DNA from: Corella eumyota
Lineage: Eukaryota > Chordata > Ascidiacea > Phlebobranchia > Corellidae
Assembly: GCA_963082875.1 (NCBI GenBank)
Contig: OY720100.1
Coordinates: 11,494,591 to 11,558,590 of the forward strand
Direction: 5' to 3'
Length of the DNA: 64,000 nt
Part shown: one piece after another, positions 1 through 11,700 of the stretch
Position numbering within the stretch: position 1 is the stretch's first letter
Layout of the letters: every line of letters starts with the position of its first letter
Notes under the pieces: model-generated
Seen by the model: only the letters and a program-made list of their open reading frames with translations
What the model was told of the DNA's origin: nothing
Databases searched by the model: none
Translations under genes and position numbers: made by a program

Positions 1-784
1 CCTATACTCTTATTTTTTTGTCAGTTTGTCACATAACTGATACTGTGTGTATTTGTGCACACTGGCCATTCACCCATGGAGTATCATATTTCAATATGTA
101 CATTTTTACCTTTATTACACACATTGAACATTTAGAGGGACCCCAAAAGTTATTCTAAACCAAAATTTTCGATTTTCACTTGAATATATTAATAATAATA
201 ATAAAACATTAACAATATGCTACAAATCAAAAGGTTTCGAACTATAATAAAAACATTACCAAAAACAATATGTTTAAAAATAAAAGGGTTCGGAACATAA
301 TAAAACGGATTTAATTTTAAATTGCAAAATAAAAATGCTTACATCATCCAAGTTTTGTTGAGAGTTATCCAGAACAATGTCCATTTTAAACAGTCTTATT
401 AAGATAATGCAAATGTTTTAAATTTTGTAATTTGGTAAATAACTTTAAAATTTTTAAAATTTCGTGAACTTTTTTGTTTACAAATGTTTGAACTTTTGTC
501 GTCCGCTAGCGTAAAAACTAGTCAACCATAGCAACAACAACAATGCAAAAAAAAATTAAAAATTAAATTGATTTTGGAGAATGAAATACATTTTAGTTTA
601 TTAAAAAAAAATATAACTTATTATTTATAAATAACGCTTTGTGCTTAATTTTGTAGATGCCACATTTTTTGTTTTTCGAAAAACATGACGCGATTTTGTA
701 CTTTAACGTGGCGTAAAAGTTTTACGAAATGCGCCATTCCTAAAAGTCACAAACTTGCGGTATATTTAACTTTGCGCGTCTGCG
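1..784. other. Upstream intergenic DNA, no gene seen
   Basis: AT-rich sequence with many in-frame stops on both strands and no ORF resembling a known protein. The last ~150 bp before MAK16 hold more CpG than the rest and probably carry its promoter. Nothing else is recognised. Confidence 0.5.
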
Positions 785-790
785 TATAAA
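785..790 (+). promoter_or_regulatory. TATA-like box upstream of MAK16
   Basis: TATAAA lies 38 bp before the MAK16 ATG. The spacing leaves room for a very short leader, or for a trans-spliced one. TATA-like strings are common in AT-rich DNA, so this is only a candidate. Confidence 0.35.
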
Positions 791-827
791 TGTACAGTAC
801 TATAATTAAAGTTTATTCGGATTAATC

Positions 828-1679
828 ATGCAACATGACGATGTGTTATGGGACATTATTGGGAATACAAACAACTGTTCGTATAAGATAAAGGCAAGAA
901 CGTCAAAAACGCAACGATTTTGTAAAAACGAGTACAATGTAACCGGGTTGTGCAACAGAAATTCCTGTCCTTTATCAAACAGTCAGTATGCAACAATACG
1001 CGAAGAAAAAGGTATTTGTTATTTGTATATGAAAACTATAGAACGTGCTGCGTTTCCTGGTCGTTTATGGGAAAAGGTGAAATTATCCAGAAATTACGAA
1101 AGAGCCTTGGAACAAATTGACGAAAATCTTATTTATTGGCCGTATTTTTTACGTCATAAGTGTAAGCAGCGATATACGAAAATTTTTCAATATATAATTC
1201 GTATTCGAAAACTAACACAAAAACGACAAAAAAAACTTGTCACAATCAATAAAAAAGTTGACAGAAGGGAAGAAAAAAGAGAACAAAAGGCTCTTGTAGC
1301 AGCACAACTAGACACTGCTATCGAAAAAGAATTATTGGAGAGATTAAAACAAGGGACTTATGGCGATATTTACAACTTCCCAGCAACAGCGTTTGATCGT
1401 GCCATGGAGCAGGAAGAGGTGGAAGAGTCGGACAGTGAAGCTGAGTCTGTAAAAGAAGATGAAGAGGAGTCAGAAGCAGAAGTTGAATATGTTGAAGATG
1501 TTGATTTTGAGGAGTCAGATATTGAGGACTTGGATAAAGTCGAAGAATCTTCGGAGGAAGAGTCTGAAGAAGAGGAGGAAGAAATTGAAAAAGTTAAAAT
1601 TGCTCGAAAACGAGCTCATGTTGAAGTTGAATATGAAACTGAAAGTGAACCAAGAACTCAAATTAAAAATATAAATTAA
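828..1679 (+). CDS. MAK16: MAK16 homologue, 60S ribosome biogenesis factor
   Basis: Single-exon ORF of 283 aa, close to the length of MAK16 in other animals. MAK16 is a nucleolar protein that works with RPF1 in early pre-60S particles during 27S rRNA processing. Diagnostic stretches are the start MQHDDVLWD, the block [40 protein letters not shown] and [18 protein letters not shown], all near-identical to animal and yeast MAK16. Four conserved cysteines (17, 32, 42, 47) sit in the N-terminal L28e-like domain and could hold a metal site. Residues from about 200 on form an acidic Glu/Asp/Ser tail, with a basic patch (KIARKRAH) near the end, typical of nucleolar proteins. The ATG is the first in frame and matches the family start. 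The next gene starts 248 bp downstream on the same strand, which may mean co-transcription. Confidence 0.96.
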   Translation: MQHDDVLWDIIGNTNNCSYKIKARTSKTQRFCKNEYNVTGLCNRNSCPLSNSQYATIREEKGICYLYMKTIERAAFPGRLWEKVKLSRNYERALEQIDENLIYWPYFLRHKCKQRYTKIFQYIIRIRKLTQKRQKKLVTINKKVDRREEKREQKALVAAQLDTAIEKELLERLKQGTYGDIYNFPATAFDRAMEQEEVEESDSEAESVKEDEEESEAEVEYVEDVDFEESDIEDLDKVEESSEEESEEEEEEIEKVKIARKRAHVEVEYETESEPRTQIKNIN

Positions 1680-1724
1680 TTAAATAGACTTTTTTTAAAT
1701 ATGTAAGGTTAAGATACAAACAAA

Positions 1725-1730
1725 AATAAA
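1725..1730 (+). terminator. Polyadenylation signal for MAK16
   Basis: AATAAA lies 46 bp after the MAK16 stop codon. A second AATAAA (1842-1847) is also available. Confidence 0.5.
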
Positions 1731-1841
1731 ATATAATTATCCTCATCTACGAAAAAATATCAAAATTTGCCTTTTTTGTTGTAAACCTCAAACTCTCAAA
1801 ATTTTAATAAGAAACTACTGTATGTTTTTGGGCTATAACCA

Positions 1842-1868
1842 AATAAACCTTTTTCTAATATTTCTTAG
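1842..1868 (+). promoter_or_regulatory. AATAAA followed by splice-acceptor-like tract (possible trans-splice site)
   Basis: AATAAA at 1842-1847 is followed within 20 bp by a pyrimidine-rich tract ending in AG at 1867-1868, 59 bp before the RGS12-like ATG. A poly(A) signal just ahead of an acceptor is the arrangement seen between genes of spliced-leader operons in tunicates and nematodes. No upstream donor exon for the RGS gene was found. The operon reading is inference. Confidence 0.35.
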
Positions 1869-1927
1869 ATAATTTTTATAAATATTAAATAATTTGAGTT
1901 TATATTATGTGAAACTTGGTAAATATT

Positions 1928-2726
1928 ATGACTACTATGTTACATTCCTCTGCGAGAAGTGTTAAAGAAAATGGTGAAGGCTTAACACAAATTTTTGAGA
2001 TTAATCGAGAGAAAAATGGATATGGGTTTACAATATCAGGACAGGTATCATAAAGAAATTAAATTAAATAAATTCTGTATATATATATATAGGCTATACA
2101 AAAAATTTAGCACATTTGTTAGACTGTTTATTTAACCTAGAAAAAAGTTTGAATTTTGACGTTTTGTTTATATAATTTGGCCTCTTTCAAAAGCTTATAT
2201 AAAAATATGATTTAAATAAGATTGTTTATAAACAACAATAAACAAATTGCCATTAACTGTCAGCCTCAATATTATTTAAAGGCACCATGTTTTGTAAGTT
2301 GGGTCGTGGCAGGGGGGCCAGCTGAACAGATTGGATTAGATGTCGGTGATTGTATTATTTCGGTAAATGGTCAGAATGTCGCACAATCAACTCATGAAGA
2401 AGTTGTGCAGTTAATTGGTATACTGTTTTTTATTTTAAATTTGATATTACTGTGTGTAATTTTTATTAAATTTTGTATTACTAGTTGTTTTTTGTTTAAT
2501 TATTGAAAAAAAAGTTGTATATATTTCTTCTGAAGATTTGGAAGAGTTTTTTACTGTTAAGTAAGTTTTTTAAATTAATACTTAAATTCTTTTTAAGGTA
2601 TTTCTTTTGGAACTTTACTTCTTGGTGTAACAAAAAACTTGGATACTTTATTGCAACAACCACTATCTAACAACATGAGAAATAATTCGCGGAACTTGTA
2701 CAAAAATGAAAATAAAATTATAGAAG
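1928..2726 (+). CDS. RGS12: RGS12-like exons 1-3: PDZ domain
   Basis: Exon 1 (1928-2044) encodes 39 aa ending in GYGFTISGQ, the carboxylate-binding GYGF loop of a PDZ domain. Exon 2 (2282-2417) continues with [26 protein letters not shown] and HEEVVQLIG, matching the RGS12 PDZ. Exon 3 (2598-2726) finishes the last strand and starts a linker. I chose the acceptor at 2280-2281 rather than the AG at 2262-2263 because GQ-APCFVSW then aligns without an insertion to vertebrate RGS12. The PDZ of mammalian RGS12 binds receptor C-termini, and the same role is expected here. An in-frame ATG also occurs at codon 4. Confidence 0.88.
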
Positions 2727-5700
2727 GTAGGTTATGCAATTCTATGTCTTGTTTTTAATTAAATAATATATATACTGTTCTGTTTGTTTTTCTAATGATG
2801 GTTTTGAATTAAACTATTTACTTGGAAAAGTAAAATTTACTATAGTAATACATTGTTTTTTTTTCTTGTATAAATATATCTTTGATGTGAAAAAAACAAC
2901 TTTATGGCCTGAACAATGTGTAACTTTATTTAATGTGACCCAATCTGAAATTGACTGTGGCAGCACACTACAGCATAAAGGCAGTGGAAATCGAATCAAG
3001 GACATCGTTCTTTTTGGTCTTTCATTTAAATATTTCTTTTTTTCAGATCACAACAAAAATTCAGAAAAACCTCGTCGTATCTCTGACTCTAGCTTGAACT
3101 TTAGCAGAACCGATAAGGTATTAAAGGATCTATACTCGGGGGAGATATTTAAAAACATAACAACCCCTTCGCCACACAAAAACGAGCGCAAACTTTCAAA
3201 TTCCGAGATGAGATCGAAAAACAAAAACGATCGAAGGTATTCTAACTCCTCTGATCAAAGTGCCAGACAACGAACAACAAGTCATGGCAAAGAAGTGCCA
3301 GCAATGGTTGTAGTTCAGTCCATTGTAGCATACTTGGGCACGGTTGAAATGTCAGTAAGGGACATGTCACAGGTTGAGAATGTAAGTCTGGAAGCAGTAA
3401 GGGGTTGTATTTACAGTCTAAGAAAGGAGCAACACATACATCAACGAGTTTTGATGAAGGTCATTTTAGATTTTTTTTTGTTTTAAAATTTATTTTACAT
3501 AATTAATGAACGTTAAAATTTAATTCAAATTTTTAATTTTTATGTTGATGAACAACATTTTAATAAATATTATTCAGGTTTAAAATATTTTTGCTTATCT
3601 TTAAATAAAATTCATAAAAATGTTGTAATTTATTAGACACTTTGCAATATTGTTAGCAAGAATATTTGATTCATTAATTATAAAATTTATATTTTATTTT
3701 TTTTCATTTGATTTTTAAAATTAAGGCGTTGGCTTCTCACAACAATTATTAAATATTTGTGGTCAATTTCCATATAGTAATTTCCTGTGGAGAAATTTGT
3801 TTATGTATTTAACTTGCAAGGTGTTATTACCAAACTTATTTTCATTTAATTGGCATCTATAAAAATGGTAATTATAAACTTCGCAGAACATGACTTACAG
3901 TAGTTATAATTTTTGTAACTGGAAGTTGAATAAACTAATTATGAATAAACTAATCCTAATTATATTCTTAAATTTGTCAAAAGTCTCTTTTTTATGCTTA
4001 TGTGTTTAAGCAATCTGAAGATACTTGACTTATTGGCGATTAAGGTGGCATTGGTAGGATTCGAACTCGAAGCCTTTTGGCTTAGAGTCTTAGGCCATGA
4101 TTCCACCAAACTTAATTTGTCCAAATCTTGAATCTAAAAAAATTTTTTTTTAAGGTCACACACTCTAGTGTTAAGCTGTACAATGCAGACAGAGATACCA
4201 TTGCGATTTACAAATCTGAGAATCTTTGTTTTAGTTCAGTTTGTCCTGAAGATGAACGTTTCTTTTGTTTAGTCACTGCACAGGTAAAGTTTTTTTTAAA
4301 TTAAAAATTTATGCGATTTAAATAACAATAATGTTAACATAACATTTGTATATATAGGATTTGGATGGGCAAAATCTGTTAAGAAAAGGTCGTTTGAACA
4401 AAACATTTTGTCATGTGTTTATGATTGACCCAGAAATAAGTTATCACTCTGCACATGAAGAAAAAGCTAAGAGGTTATTATGTTTTGTTGTAATATAAAT
4501 AATCATTTTATATCTCTTTATCAATTGTCAAGTTAACTTTAAAAACACCATGATGTACCTTATATTTATAAAGCCTATACTAGTTTCTTTTTTTTCTCTT
4601 ATTTTTTTGTAAATTCACAGCCTAAACAAAGGGTACATTTGTTAGCCCAACCCTGTTTTGAGTTGCCTTTACCAGTTGAAATATTAATAATTATAGCTGA
4701 TAATTAATCTGCCGATTGGCTTTGGGCTCGGTAGGAGTTCGTAAAAATTAAAGCGCCTTATTTAAGGTGACTACAACAAAAAGGCAGTGTTAATTGAACC
4801 AATGACTTTATGTTGTAAGTTTAAGTATTTTATCCAATACAAATACACTATGCTGCCAGCTCGAAAATTTTAAAATCTGGTATTATTTTCCTTTTACCTA
4901 ATCACTAATTTTGCGTAAATTCGTTTTAAAGATTTGGGATCCAGTGTTCAACTGACACAGAAATTGGAGATTGCATTGAGTTTCCACGTTCTCCCCGAAG
5001 TTTACTCTCGATTATATGTTTGTTGTATGTCACTATACAAGAACAAACTGCAAGAAAAACCTCTCAAAAATATTCGTCTTCAACTTTTAATGGCAGCAAC
5101 AGCGTTATTAGTAATTCAACTACAGACAGTGGTATTGTTGGTAAGTGGTATTTGTTTACGTTGTTTTTATAAAAAATGTCAATATAAAGGAGTATACATT
5201 AAAAATGGTGCAGCGTAAACACAATTAATTGGCATGAAAAAAAGGAGTATATATTTTTAATTAATCAAGTTACAATAGCAAGTTTTTATTTTATGTTATT
5301 TTTTATTTGAGAGTTTTTGTGTTAAGAAATAATAAAGTCAGTCATTTTAGGCGTTGGCCTTTAAATAGGTAATTATGACTAAATGCTCTAACTAAATAAT
5401 GAGGTAAAAAGTAAGCAATGTGTTCTTATATACAATAACAAAAAAGTTAAAATTTATTTTAATTAACTATCAAATCACATATTTTTAAAATTTGATGCTC
5501 AATTTATAGACCTTTAAAAAATTTTAACATAGTAATTAAGGTGGTTGTTCTATTAATAAAACAATTTAAGTACATGAGTGTTTCAGATAGTTCAGCCAAA
5601 AATAAGTTATTTAATTTGTTCAACACTTATTTCTTTGAATTTGAACTGTGGGAAAAAACTGATTTAATTTCAAAGTTAAACAATTTCTGTGAAAATGTGA

Positions 5701-8700
5701 TTGATCATTACAAATCAGAAAAGTTATAATTATGGGTTAAATGTTCTAATTAAAGAGAACTGGCAAAGTTATTATATTTTTTTAACCACGACTTGACATT
5801 TATGGGCTATTATTGACGTTTAATTTTCATGTTTTGTCATTATATAAGTTGTTTAATGTTAAACTTGGTAAATTAAATTAAATGCCAGACATAAAGTCTC
5901 AATATGGTCCTAAGGTAAAATTTTAAGTTATTTCTTTATTAACAGTTAGCTTAGCAAATAGGAAATTTATGTTATTGTTTTGTTAAAAAAAGTAGTAGGC
6001 AAATTTAGAAAAATAAATGTGTATACTGCTTTAACAGTTCAAGAAGTTATTCGATTTATTTAAACTTAAAATATGGTTGTTTTTAGATTTACTTACCAGG
6101 AAACTTTAAATTTTCAGTTAAAATTACACCTAATTTTGTATGAGTCACACAGACTCAAAGATTGACTTGTGACATTTATGTGGTATTTAAGTGTGGCGAA
6201 AACCGTAAACAGATCAAGCTGATTGAAATCTCTTAAAGTAAATCCAGGCTTATTGTTTCTATATCGAGGTTCACTTCTAATAATAATAAATACTGGTAAC
6301 TTAAGATCTAGTAAATACTACGAGACTTGTTTTGTAACGCTTGTTAACAAAACCTACATTGTCTGTGATAAGCAATTGATATTTAATTTTTTTTTTGCAT
6401 AAAGAAATGATATAAACCAATAGTTCTTACTACAAAATACTGTATAATTATAAGAAGTTGTCTTAATTTTTATAAACAAGTCAATTGCCTACTCTATGGC
6501 CAGCACTTTAATTGTCAAAATATGGTCGCAACTTGCAGTTAATATTTGCCAGTGATAATTTACCCCCGCACCTTTAATTCCACTTTTTTAGGAGGTTTGA
6601 AATTGGGATCAACAAGCTCTAAGATTTACTTAACTTTTTTAAAATAATTTTAAAAAACTTATTACTTTTTATTGCTAGGCGACCATTCTCGTGATGAATC
6701 TTTACTTTCCCATGTCAAAGTTGTAGATAATCGGCATTCACTTTTAACAAGGGGTGAATCAAGTTTGCCCCCTAGTGTTCGTCGCTCCGCATGGTCAACT
6801 GTTAATCATCGAGAACAAATCCACATAGTTGAAAGAAAAAGTTCAACCAGGTATTCTTTTGTTTTGAATTAACTCGAGTTCTAAGGGTAACACTTAAATT
6901 GACAACAGGTAAAAGACACAAGTCATTATCACTTCAGTCTTTAAGTTTGATTCCCAGTTTTACCACAGTAACTTTTTAGAGTAAGACACTATATATGGTA
7001 ATAACTTTAAGCCTCAAGAATTGCTCAGTACAATATTTATTTATTTATTTAAATATGGAAAAGGCAACACAAGACTGGGCCTTTTTACAAATGTTACTCT
7101 TAAGCTTTCATATCAAACTTTTACTTATTGTATAAGAATATGGGCTAAACTATACTAATAAAGGTTACGTAGGGTTTTAGGCTATTTTTGTAAAGAATAA
7201 AACTTGTTTCAGTTTTTACCTTACATTAAAGTTTAAGCATATTTGTACATGTTATTCTTATACTACATAATACAACATTAACATTGGCACAAAAGGATAA
7301 ATTTCTTTTGATAGCAATTTAAATTACTTTTTTGATGTTGGCTTAGTCTACTAATTCTTTTTTTTAAAGCATTTGTATTTTAAAGCATTTGAGTTTTTTT
7401 AATATAAATTGTATAGGCCTATGCATTTTAACTTAAGCATTTTTGAATCACCAATTTAAGTTTGTTTTAGTTTATTTTAATTGGTTTGTTGTAATTACGC
7501 AACTTTGTCTAATATTTTCCCGCTTTTTAAAGTACTCAAAAAGTTTAAAAATAAATTTTACCCATCACTTTTCAAGTGAAGTAGGCTTTTGCTGGTACTT
7601 AATGTTGATTAAACACTAAGTGGGTCGTGTCAATTGTCTTGTTTGGTTTTTGCCATCCAAGTTTTATAGGAGATAAATACATCATACTGCCAAACTTAAT
7701 TGATTAATCAATACGAACCGGCTATAAAACACAGATTATTGTTTTAAAACTCTGTGTATTAATAAGTATTGTGTGTAGCATTGATTTTAAGTGATAAAAT
7801 AATTATAAATTATAAATTATTCAAAGTTTGTTAAGGTATATATAGATTTTATTGTTTGTTTTGCACTTAAGCAGTAAATAAAGAAAATTATTGTTTTTTT
7901 TTAACTTTAATTACAAAATATATTAAACTTATCAAAAAAAAAAAAAAATTTTATTTGACTTAATTTAATTTTTATAATCTTAAATATATGTTTTTTAAAT
8001 TTGTGTAAACAATGCAAGTAATAATGTAAGTTTAAATTAAAAGTTTATCAAATAAAATGTATGTAACTTAAATATATTGTTTTACATTTTAGTAGTACTG
8101 ACGAGAGCTCAAGGTTAAGTCCAAGAGCTTATTACACAAACAACAATACCATGGACAACAGGATAAGAAAAAGTAAACAGTTCTTTAATTATTTATTTTT
8201 GAATATTTTTATGTCAATATATTATTTTTTTAATTACTTTTATCACATAAAAAATTAATAATTAATAAGGTTTTTGTAATTAGTATTTCTGCTAATTCTA
8301 TTTTTAAAATTTTAATAAATCTAATAGAATTAGTATAATGCAGTAAGATTTATTTTAAATTTTATGTGATATTAGAATAAAATATGTATTTTATTTAATT
8401 TTTTCACATAAATAGCTTTATTTAACAAAATATTTTTTAGATTTTTTATATCAACCTTTTTTTCTTTTTTAGACTCATTAAAGTTTGATTACTCATCAAG
8501 TTCAACTTCAACTAACTCTGTTGACAGAAGAACTTTCAAGGTAGTTCTTATCTTTTAATTTTAAAGCTTAGGTATTAAGTAAACAAGTAGCAATTATCTT
8601 TGTAAACATTTTTTGTTTCACTATTTGGACTTCACCCTTTTTTTTCAATGCACCTTACAAATTGCTTTTTTATTATTTATTATTACAATTAAAGTGAAAA

Positions 8701-11700
8701 CACTATGTTATAAAGTTTTATGAAAAAGGAATTAGTACATTATTATAAAGACATATTTCGAATATTTATCTATACTAGTTGTAACTTAAGGTGTAATTTA
8801 TATGTTAACACTAGTTATGTAATAAATTGAAATGTTAATTAGGATCATAAACCAATGTTATTGTTTTATTGTTTGTGTGTTGTAGCTACTTTATTGTCTA
8901 CATTTGCACCTAATCGCCTTTTTTAATCTTTACTTAAAAATACTAAACCATATAGAACTTTCACTGGGAAAACTTTGTTATTAATATTAGGCAGTTTGGT
9001 TTATTAGTATGTAGCTTAAAATTGGACAACTTTGATAAGATTGTATATTCAATTAAGTTTTGGGCGAAATTTGTTTAAAAAGTATTTAAAATTAGGACTG
9101 TTTTGTATATATTGTATATAGTTTTTATATATTTTTTACACTTTTATCAATAGTTTTTTTACATTACCTACTTTGCACAACCATAAAAACTATTATTAAA
9201 ATGTTATTTATTTTAGTTGATTGCTTGCCCTATGAGCTGCATTTTAATTGTTAGACAATGGTTAAAAATTGTAATTAATGTTTTCTTAAAATAATTTGAC
9301 CGTGTTTCACAGTTGACAGTTCTTTAATTTTGAAGGCATTTTAATAGGTATATGGTTTACTAAGCAATAATATATACATAAAGATTTCCAGTTAATATAC
9401 TTTTGATTCTACAAGACACAGTCAAAACTTTATATCTATAATATCCTGTTTCAAAACTGTATTTGTTTCTTACAATTTTTAATATTTATTTTTTTAACAA
9501 TATTATTTTAGAACCAAGGTCTCCCTTCAACATTAGGCTTGCAACCTCCTGTTTCAACAAATCCAACAGTGCAACAAAATGTTGCATTGTTAAGCCAAAG
9601 TAATTTGATTCGACACGACAACCACATGAAAACTAACAACAACGCCAGTCAAGTTCCTCCTCCCATGAATAAGTTAAGCATGGGCAAATACAGAATACCA
9701 GGTCAGTGTACATTTTTTTTGTATATTTTTATTCTTGTTGTGGAAGGACTGACTTCATGGTTACAAAGTTTTAAGTAGCCTTATGCAGCGTTGTATATTT
9801 TTGAGAAGGTTGACTTATGTTTGATCTGCTGATTGGTATTGGACTATGCAGGAGTTCATACTAAAAAGTGCTTATTATGTACAGAAGTTGTGTAAAGATT
9901 TTTAAATTAGATACTATCGGTACATTTGATGTTTAAAAAAAAGGTTAATTAAAATTATTTAAGGGTATTTTTATTATCTTCTTCTAATCAAAAACAGTGT
10001 GGCGTTACAAGTTTCATAGTAATTTTTTTTTTTGCTTTGTAATGTATAGTTATTTAAACCTTTTTTCTAATTGTTTTGTATTTTTAAATAGAAAAATTTT
10101 TTTTTAGATTCAAGAGTACCTTCAGGAAAACCAAATGCAAATCAATTAAGGAAACAAAATGTAAGTAGCTCAAGTTATTAACATTTTATAGTTTTAAAAT
10201 GTAAAATATTTTGTACAATTTAAAATGCAGCATTGCCTTTACCTTATTAGTATTTGGTATTAGTAGTTGATTGCCAGTCTTATGGTTGCATTTTAATTCT
10301 AGTAATATAGTTACAACTTGCACCTTATATATGCCTGTGCCCTAAAAACAAATTTTTTTTTTATTTTAAAGGGTTTAATTGGGCAGACATTTATATATAT
10401 ATAACCACTTAGCTCTGTTATATATATATTGCAAATTGATACTTATAGATTACCAAACTTATAAAACAAAACTGTTGTTTTAATTACAAAAATGGACCTA
10501 TACATAAATCAGCATATAAATTAATGTAGGAAACTTTTATGGCAGTCTTAGGGCCATATAATAAAATGTCACAATAAAACAACATCACATGTAATTCACA
10601 CATACTTACAATTTCTTGACTTCATATAAACAATCTGTTTCTGTCCTTCAAACTTGGTTGTAGTTTCAAACATTGTCAGATGTTTTTGTTAAACATAGTT
10701 GTTTGGTGTTTGAGTTAGTTATACAAATAGCTCTCAATATGTTATTATTGAAGATTAAAAAAAATAGGAAAATAGTGTATTAAAAAGTCATGTGGAAAAA
10801 GAATTCATTAAATATATTCACAGGCAAATATACTGATAAGTTTTAATAAGTATTATATACAAAGTTTACTCTGAGATGAAGTATTTAAAATTTCAATGTA
10901 TTAATTAAAGTCAGTTTATAATATATATGTTACAGTAATGCCTAAAAAGAATTATATTACTTAACTTTAATGCAGTTACATTTATACTTAATAGTCTATA
11001 GGCTTTAATACTCAAAAATATCATCCTTTATATTGTTATTTTTAGAAATTAAAATTAAATTTATTAATAAAATATATTTTTTAACTTTTTCTAAATAAAT
11101 GTTTTTTTATTTTAATATTCTTTAGCCTATCACCTGGGTATAAACAGGTATATTTTCATAAGTTTCAGTTATTTTATTTTTATGTTTATTTTCTGCCACA
11201 AGTGGGAGCTAGTGGTTTAACTTAAGTCTTATTATTTTGCACCATATGTTAATAGTATTTTGCATGCTACATAAATGCAATATTGTTTATTGTATTTTTA
11301 TTTCAAAGTTAAATATATTTTCTTTTTTAAATGTTTATGTTTTTGCATCATTTTTTTTTTATGTAACTTATTTGGCATTTAATGTTAATGGTTAGTTGAT
11401 TTATTATACATAAATTTGACTTGCCAAACTATTGACATTTAGAATAATTAAAATTCATGATACAAATGACATCTGTAAAACTTAATGTTGTAAAATATTT
11501 GGCATATGTATTGGAAATGTTAAAACTCTTAATCTTTTAATTAGAATATCTGGTATTTATCCTTTTATTTTTATAATTAATATTAGTATTTCTATTTCCT
11601 TTATATGTTATTTGCAATTTTTGTAAAACAGCATTGTTTAAAAAAAATTTCCATATTTTTGTTGTAATTTTTTTTTGTTTTATCTGTTTCAAATTATTTA

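Noticed and set aside
1459-1674. Lys-rich 71-aa open frame inside MAK16
   Set aside because: It is the +1 shadow of the acidic MAK16 tail (GAA-rich codons read as AAG-type).
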